Part shown: positions 58,698 through 64,000 of the stretch, in pieces
How the letters are laid out: each line of letters starts with the position of its first letter
Position numbering within the stretch: the stretch's first letter is position 1
Source of the DNA: Triplophysa rosa
Lineage: Eukaryota > Chordata > Actinopteri > Cypriniformes > Nemacheilidae
Length of the DNA stretch: 64,000 bases
NCBI RefSeq assembly: GCF_024868665.1
Contig: NC_079908.1
Span: 7,011,174-7,075,173, forward strand
Reading direction: 5' to 3'
Program-made: the position numbers and the translations under genes
The notes under the pieces: model-generated
Databases searched by the model: none
What the model saw: only the letters and a program-made list of their open reading frames with translations
Told to the model about the DNA's origin: nothing

Positions 58698-58962
58698 TTT
58701 AAAGGGATAGTTCATTAAAAATAAAATGTGTTTCAAATTTATTCACCCTCGTGTGATTTAAAATCTGTATGACTCTTTCTTCAGTGCAACACAAAGGAAG
58801 ATATTTTGAGAAATGTCTCATTGGTTTTGTGACAATACAATGGTCAAAAGCGTCTAGTGTTGTTCGGTTACCAACATTCTTCAAAATATCTTCTTTTGTG
58901 TTCTGCAGAAGAAAGTCATACAGGTTTGAAAATGATGACAGAATTTTAAATGAACTCTATAA
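58698..58962. mobile_element. Foldback MITE copy 9
   Basis: tttaaagggatagttcatta at the left. The interior has caaaatatcttcttttgtgt and ctgcagaagaaagtcataca. The right terminus is reduced to aatgaactctat. Confidence 0.8.
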
Positions 58963-60634
58963 GATGTTAAAAAATAAAAAAATCAGTGAGATATGAGTTG
59001 GCTACAGAGGGTTAAAAAAGCACAGCAGCTTTGTGAAAATGCAATCCACATACCAGACACATGAAAGCAAGACCCACAGAGAGCCTTCAAAGTTAAAACA
59101 AAGAATCTGACCAGCGGAAAGACCCGCGAGTTATTTCCAAAAAAGAGAAAAGAGGGTGGAAGAATAGCAACTATATGATTTATTCTGTCTTAAAACAAAA
59201 ATCCTCTCCTAAATCAGAGTGTCCAGTTCTTTGTCTTGTCTTAAGCACTTTTTTGGAAGCACTAACCTAAACCTGCTCAAGTTTAAACAAAGATGAGATT
59301 GAATGTCTTGTTCCCTCCAGTGTTCATGTGTTGGGTTTGACTTTGTGTTGAGACTTTCAAGTGAATCCAGATGAACAGATTTAAATAAAATGTAGATTAT
59401 ACTTTTATAATGTTGATCAAGGCTGGTTTATCAGTCGAACTGATCTAAAGTTGTTGGTAGGTGAATGCGTTTTCTAAATGAGATGGTGGCGCCATCTGCT
59501 GGTCACAGATCGCTGTTACGGTTACAGCTAATGGAGAATCCCGACAAACATTCCATAACCACGGAGGCAATACATGAATAAATAAAAGCCTCAGTAGTTA
59601 GTTAGAACAGCAAAACAAGCAAAGCAAGGTTTAAGCAAGGTTTGCTTAAACAAAGCAAACCCCTGCTTATTTCAGGAAAATATACCATCCCATCAGTACA
59701 TACCGTTTTTATTATAAATATTCAGTGTTTAAACATGTGTCTGCAATGCTAACTCTGTCACAGAGTCCATTTTTTATTAGCATAAGCATGCACGATAATG
59801 AAAAAACACTTCTGTAACCTGGTGGTACTAAATAGAGCATTAAATAAGGATTAGCGTTCTGTTTGGCTTACGTTCAAGTACACAATTAAAATGAAAGAAA
59901 TATAATCCAAAAAAAAAAGAATAAACAATTACAAGAAAAATGTGTTTTACACAGTTAATTACAGTTGTATGGCAAATTGATTGTAATTTATTAAAAACGA
60001 CATGTAAACCTGTGAAATATATTGCATTGTGAGAGGTCAGTCTTAAAGGAGTGAAAGCAAATTAAGTTACTCATTTTCATAACATGTGTCTCTTTATAAA
60101 CACGTTATTATTAAAGTCTGTTGTAAACCATTCCATGGTTCATCAGAAACACAAAATGTAACTACAATATATGTTAATAAAATACACATGTAAAATAAGA
60201 GAGATAATTAAAAATTACCAAAGCAAATTTGCAAGAGGACCCTAAGTTCGCAAACAGTACAGTACATTGTTTTAAAATGAAGAGGATCTGACACACAAGT
60301 AATTTTGCGCTTTTAAATAGTTTAACAAACACACACAACTGAAACGACTAAAGTCAAATTCAAATAAATCCCAAGAATGATCGGAAACATCTTAAGAAGT
60401 GATGGATAGATAAATAACAACTGCAAGAACGACCAACACCCACATGACACTGGATTTCTCACGGAATTAAAAAAGAAACATTGACGCTTGAGAAAAATAC
60501 AGTAGCTTACCGAATCAACAACATTAAGGCTAGAAAAATATGATATTTGTATCCGATTCAACTGTAACCTCCAATTCTACATTCGTCAAGTACATAAATA
60601 ACATCTGTAGTTTCAAAGAAATCAAAACCTCCAT
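58963..60634. other. Intergenic, possibly extended ARID 3'UTR
   Basis: AT-rich, no coding exon. If the candidate poly(A) signal at 60652 is not the main one, part of this stretch could be transcribed as 3'UTR. Confidence 0.35.
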
Positions 60635-60881
60635 GATTCATGTTAAACGTCTTTATTGGCTGGCCACCGCATAGGTTTCTTAAACACACTATAATGGAGT
60701 CATCAAGGCACCTTATCTTTGGTTGAACCGTGGCCACCTGCATGAGTTCAAAGTAGTGTTTTAAAAACAGATAATGACACATCTGTAGAGCAATCTCTTT
60801 GATCAGACGCAACGCAAATGTGTTGAAGGATCACGGGAAGGGAAGAAAGGAGTGACACGGTGATGTGGTCCCGCCTGCAAG
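60635..60881 (-). promoter_or_regulatory. arid6: ARID gene 3'UTR with candidate poly(A) signal
   Basis: The first AATAAA on the minus strand downstream of the ARID stop codon is at 60652-60657 (TTTATT on the plus strand), about 225 bases past the stop. The sequence between is non-coding in the ARID frame. Other AT-rich signals occur further on, so a longer 3'UTR is possible. Confidence 0.5.
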
Positions 60882-62168
60882 CTAACAGCTTTGCGGAGGC
60901 TTGGAAAGGAGTGAACTCGAGAGTATCTTGAGACAGGAAACCGCGTCCGACTCCACTTTGATATCATCAGTAGGTATACGCTGTGAAAAGAGGTCACTGA
61001 TGGGTTGAGGTCCTAGTTCTGGAGATCCTTCGGGATCATTCTTAATGGTCACCGTAATTCCGCCGCATTTGTCGTCCGCTTGGTAAACGCAACGTCGAGC
61101 ATCTGGGGAAGCAACAATAGTGGGGGGCTTGACAGCGGAGATGTCCGATTTGGGAGTTAAGGGGAAAGAGGCGGCTTCGGAGCGGGTTGGAGTCACACTT
61201 GTCCTATCGTGAAGTATAGCTCGGGCTCGGCTTGGAGAGCTGAGGTCCGCCGGCTCATCTTGAGTCAACGGAACCAACAAAGATGTGCCGTTCCATTTCA
61301 GAGACACATCAACGTCTTCCGTCTTCATCCTCTTGGTTGGAGACTGTACATCGCTTGCTTTGGAATCTGTGAGGTCATCTCCAGCAGACCTTTTCGTAAT
61401 GGATCTCTTGCTGAGGTTGAGCGGGAGCGACTGCTCCTGTGGCACACTAGAATTGGGTTGGGAAGTCTGGCTAAGGTCTTGAGCCAGAACCTCTGAAAGA
61501 CGTTTGGTGAAGGTGTTCATGTGCGCCGAACCGAGACGGGTACGCATCAGCTGTCGCAACTGCAGACTGCACCCGATGTCCAGCGGGAGGATCCTCAAGG
61601 GGGGCAGGGGGACTTTAGTCATCGCGAGTCCTGCGTTTTGGGACGGGGTATCCAGACTACACCCTGAACACTGTTGGAGACTCTCGGGGGTCTCGGGCAT
61701 ACTGACTTTAGGTTGATGAACCGTTATGGTCTGGTGGGGCGTGGAGGAATCTCGAGGAGTTCCCTCAACACCACCGAGTCCGTTAAGGCCCAGACGGGCT
61801 CGGAAGAGGTCCAGCGGACAAAGGCCTTTAGTGGGACTGAATCCTTCCAAGGAACCGCCCGCCAACAACTTTACAGGACCTGAAAGGAATGTGGGAACGG
61901 TCTCCACAATCTTCACATCTCGTCCCGGTATGGGTTGGTGAGATACGTGTGTAGAGGACACGAGGGACAGTCGTGGGGCAAGAGGATGGCTGGTAAGCTT
62001 GAGTTCTTGGAAAATAGGCTGTGGCTTGATCTCCTGCTGGGGTTTTTCAGGAGGAGGTTTGGGATGCAAGGGTGGTCTTCCAACTCTGCCCTTAGCCAGA
62101 ACTTTAGCGTTGCGTTTACCGGGTGGTCTTCCTCTTTTACGTACCACAACGCCATCTGGTGGAGATGC
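60882..62168 (-). CDS. arid6: ARID gene terminal exon: AT-hooks, PLNLS motif, SUMO-type sites
   Basis: The exon has 429 codons including the stop, after acceptor ttccag ending at 62169. Near its start are two AT-hooks: KRGRPPGKR at about residues 12-20 of the exon and KGRVGRPPLHP some ten residues later. Both have the GRP core that inserts into the minor groove. Further on is LPLNLSKR, a CtBP-type PxxLS corepressor-docking motif, followed by a basic SPTKRMK stretch. MKTE and IKVE fit the sumoylation consensus (hydrophobic-K-x-E). The rest is Ser/Pro-rich and probably disordered. The whole points to a repressive DNA-binding factor. That role is inference from motifs. Confidence 0.85.
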   Translation of the reverse strand, partial: ASPPDGVVVRKRGRPPGKRNAKVLAKGRVGRPPLHPKPPPEKPQQEIKPQPIFQELKLTSHPLAPRLSLVSSTHVSHQPIPGRDVKIVETVPTFLSGPVKLLAGGSLEGFSPTKGLCPLDLFRARLGLNGLGGVEGTPRDSSTPHQTITVHQPKVSMPETPESLQQCSGCSLDTPSQNAGLAMTKVPLPPLRILPLDIGCSLQLRQLMRTRLGSAHMNTFTKRLSEVLAQDLSQTSQPNSSVPQEQSLPLNLSKRSITKRSAGDDLTDSKASDVQSPTKRMKTEDVDVSLKWNGTSLLVPLTQDEPADLSSPSRARAILHDRTSVTPTRSEAASFPLTPKSDISAVKPPTIVASPDARRCVYQADDKCGGITVTIKNDPEGSPELGPQPISDLFSQRIPTDDIKVESDAVSCLKILSSSLLSKPPQSC

Positions 62169-63998
62169 CTGGAAGAGAAAATTCATTTCAGTCAGTTTCA
62201 ACTTGACTAACACTAGCATTTCACAATTCCTTTGTTACAGAAAAGTACAACTCCCACCTGGACATTCTTCGGACTGTTCGACACTCCTTTGCCCACCTCT
62301 GTCTTTTTGATGGTGGTGGGTGAGACAGATGTAGCTCTGAGCTTGCCAAGTTTTGAATTGTCTCCCCTTATGTGCAGTTCATAAGGGAGCATCAGCCTAG
62401 GATACGAAAGACAGAGAATAAGCGCACAAGTCACAATTAGCCGGGCAAAAGGAATCAAATGTCGCCGTAATCGAAGCTCCGCACTCACTTTTCATAATGC
62501 CTCCTGGTGCAGGTGGCAGCGCTGGTGCTTCCCGGGCTTCCCCCCAGTTCATTGTACACTACCTTCCACAAACGCTGAGATGTCACCTGCAGGCCACAGG
62601 AAAAACAATGGATTTTCACTCGCTGTACTGAGATCACTGCTATCAGTTTCACATTCTGGATTACAGTTTACGGCCAACAAGCAAAAAAACCCTCAAACAC
62701 TTACCCTTTCGTAGCCTCCCATCTTTTTCACAACTGAATACATGAGGAAGAGATCAACTGCGGATATATAAGTAGGTAGAGCGTTAATTTTTTTTTAAAA
62801 GGTTAAGGTAAAATTACAATACGAGTTGGGTAGAAAAAAATCAAGCAGTCATGTACACATACTTTTTTTGAAGCCCAGGTTGGGAACTTTGCTGATGGGG
62901 GAGCCCCGGCGCTCCATAAAAAGATACAGCTGATCCAGGAAGAGCTGCTCCTCGGGGTGTGGAAGCCAATTTCCATCCCATTGCATCTCTACACTGCCCG
63001 TCACATTCTCCTATAGAAATGTATCAAGACATTTTAGCTGCTAAAGAGCTTCATGTGTTCTCAGGCTACCAAGAAAATGGGAGTTGTTTTCTACACTCTT
63101 AAAAAGAAGGGTGCTTCAAAAGGTTCTTCGATGTCATAGAAGAGCCTTTTGGTTCCATAAAGAACCTTTAACATCTGAAGAACCTTTCTGTTTCACAGAT
63201 TATAAAAAAGTAAGAAGGAGATGGTTCTTTAAAGAACCTTTGGCTGAATGGTTCTTCTATGGCATCGCTGTGAATAACCTTTTAAGCACCTTTATTTTTA
63301 AGAGTGTATTGGGAACGAAGTCAATCACACGTTTATTGGACTACTTAAAGGGATAATTCATCCCAAAATGATTTTAATCAAACCTTTATGACTTTCTTTC
63401 TTCTGCAGAACACAAAAGAAGATATTTTGAAGAATGTTGGTAACGAAACAACACTGGACCCCATTGATTTTCATTGTATGAACACAAAACCACTAAGACA
63501 TTTCTCAAAATATCTTCTTTTGCGTTCTAGAAAAAAAAACTCATATACAGGTTTTTGATCGTTAGTATTTTTGGGTGAACTATCCCTTTAAAGCTGCAAA
63601 CTGTGACATCTGCCTCTCTATCGCCATCTCTGTTCGTAACACAAAACACACCATAAATTCAAAAAATAAAACTACAAAGCAACAGGAACAAGAGATTCTG
63701 ATCTGACAGTAGAGAAGGACAGAGAGACAGAGACAAAAAATAGACAAATACACACAAACTGTAAGACAGGAAGTCAGGCAAGTAAAGTTAAAACAAAACA
63801 GGAAGCACGGTGATGTCACAGTGTGTTTTATTTTAAACATCCTGTTAAATCCATCACGGTCACATTTATAAGCATTTCTACTAAACAAACTGAATTTACT
63901 CCAAAGTGTACCTTCATCCTTTCCATCCATGACTCTGATAAATGGTTCTGGTTTTGTTGGTCGAGCCCTGTGCCATCTCTGCCCCTTCTTTTACGAGG
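60882..63998 (-). CDS. arid6: ARID-domain transcription factor, 3' part (arid6 / ARID5-like)
   Basis: Six minus-strand exons join in frame: 63912-63998 (continuing beyond the edge), 62863-63010, 62705-62757, 62489-62586, 62258-62396 and 60882-62168, with phases 0, 1, 0, 2, 0. All donors are GT and all acceptors AG. Together they give about 603 residues and a TAG stop. Exons 2-5 of the visible set encode a full AT-rich interaction domain. Diagnostic strings are GNWLPHPEEQLFLDQLYLFM, SPISKVPNLGFKK, VVKKMGGYERVTSQRLWKVV and NELGGSPGSTSAATCTRRHY, ending EKLMLPYELH. The GSPGSTSAATCTRRHYE signature places it in the ARID5-like group. The last exon lacks the conserved ARID5A C-terminal region as I recall it and carries AT-hooks, so fish arid6 is my preferred name, at moderate certainty. 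Such proteins bind AT-rich DNA in the nucleus and recruit chromatin cofactors. Confidence 0.85.
62258..62396 (-). CDS. arid6: ARID gene exon: end of ARID domain
   Basis: 139 bp, acceptor tcctag and donor gtggga. It completes the Lys of HYEK and encodes LMLPYELHIRGDNSKLGK followed by a Thr/Ser/Lys-rich linker ending SPKNVQ. LMLPYE corresponds to the last helix of ARID5-type domains (LLLPYE or LVLPYV in relatives). Confidence 0.85.
62489..62586 (-). CDS. arid6: ARID gene exon: DNA-binding core of ARID domain
   Basis: 98 bp, acceptor cctgcag and donor gtgagt. It encodes VTSQRLWKVVYNELGG followed by SPGSTSAATCTRRHYE. This covers the helix-turn-helix part that contacts DNA and is the most conserved stretch of the family. 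The TSQRLW start replaces the TGRRLW common in ARID5A/B. Confidence 0.88.
62705..62757 (-). CDS. arid6: ARID gene exon: middle of ARID domain
   Basis: 53 bp, acceptor ccgcag and donor gtaagt. It encodes (I)DLFLMYSVVKKMGGYER, matching the family pattern (I/V)xLxxxYxxVxKxGGYExV. It enters in phase 1 and leaves in phase 0, so it is not symmetric, and skipping it would break the frame. Confidence 0.87.
62863..63010 (-). CDS. arid6: ARID gene exon: start of ARID domain
   Basis: 148 bp, acceptor ttctatag and donor gtatgt. It encodes ENVTGSVEMQWDGNW, then LPHPEEQLFLDQLYLFMERR and GSPISKVPNLGFKK. The phrase FM(x)RRGSPI corresponds to FMKERHTPIE in ARID5A, and VPNLGFKK to VPHLGFKQ. It ends in phase 1 inside a run of seven A, which could tempt gene predictors to misplace the donor. 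Confidence 0.86.
63092..63308. mobile_element. MITE with tacactcttaaaaa ends (ARID intron)
   Basis: Left tacactcttaaaaagaaggg then tgcttc and right, inverted, tacactcttaaaaataaagg then tgctt form near-perfect terminal repeats. The interior is built from agaacctttxxx words. It sits in the ARID intron between 63011 and 63911. Confidence 0.9.
63345..63592. mobile_element. Foldback MITE copy 10 (ARID intron)
   Basis: ttaaagggataattcatccc to gggtgaactatccctttaa with both TTAA borders. It lies 37 bp from the tacactctt MITE, so two independent MITEs fill about half of this 901-bp intron. Confidence 0.88.
63912..63998 (-). CDS. arid6: ARID gene exon at window edge (partial)
   Basis: Only this frame is open through to the next exon. 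It reads PRKRRGRDGTGLDQQN then QNHLSESWMERMK and ends at donor gtacac. The acceptor and all upstream coding sequence, including the start codon, lie past the right edge. The basic RKRRGR stretch could serve as a nuclear localisation signal. Other frames hit stops within the segment. Confidence 0.7.
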
Positions 63999-64000
63999 TC

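Noticed and set aside
61209..62310. Several plus-strand frames of 65-103 codons opposite the ARID terminal exon
   Set aside because: Antisense shadows of a conserved minus-strand exon with better codon and motif evidence.
1..64000. CRISPR arrays, bacterial operons, rRNA genes, retroviral gag/pol
   Set aside because: None seen. Tandem repeats lack a constant-repeat, unique-spacer design, and the only polymerase-type frame is the LINE ORF2.

Overview
The window looks like nuclear DNA from a teleost fish, most likely a cyprinid. It is AT-rich and intron-dominated, with GT-AG spliced exons of vertebrate proteins and a dense load of fish-type transposon remnants: an L2/CR1-like LINE, hAT-like elements, tRNA-derived SINEs and many foldback MITEs. 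There are no bacterial-style operons. The species call is inference from the repeat families and was not checked against a database.

Only two host genes are supported, both on the minus strand. (1) A drebrin gene (dbn1-like): its first coding exon is at 53897-53979 and its second at 398-453. The two exons join in phase across a shared TGG (Trp) codon, so 454-53896 (about 53.4 kb, most of the window) is the first coding intron. A CpG-rich 5' region lies at 53980-54130. (2) An ARID-family DNA-binding protein, probably fish arid6 or another ARID5-like gene: six exons between 60882 and the right edge encode the end of an N-terminal region, a complete ARID domain and a long tail with two AT-hooks, a PLNLS CtBP-type motif and two SUMO-type motifs. 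Its stop codon lies about 6.8 kb upstream of the drebrin promoter, so the genes are tandem (head to tail).

Layout of the intron. 0.8-2.6 kb holds a degenerate MITE and a three-copy tandem repeat. 3.2-5.8 kb is a large inverted-repeat element with an hAT-like element and its 60-bp minisatellite nested inside. 6.3-13.2 kb holds a MITE, several pieces of a repeat family carrying 35-bp GC-rich tandem units, a SINE tail and a 401-bp hAT MITE with near-perfect target duplications. 14-35 kb alternates low-copy sequence with foldback MITEs, SINEs and LINE tails. 35.7-39.26 kb holds an intact 973-codon LINE ORF2 beside a tiny derivative of a related LINE. 40.8-51.3 kb holds several inverted-repeat DNA elements, including one with unusually long (about 53 bp) conserved terminal repeats and one carrying three 300-bp tandem units. 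The intergenic stretch 54.1-60.6 kb holds further MITEs and the ARID 3'UTR.

No CRISPR array, functional tRNA or rRNA, or new multi-gene system is visible. The most notable points are the very large drebrin intron as a nested-transposon reservoir, the intact LINE ORF with a YY1-like motif over its start codon, and several inverted-repeat elements I could not assign to a named family.
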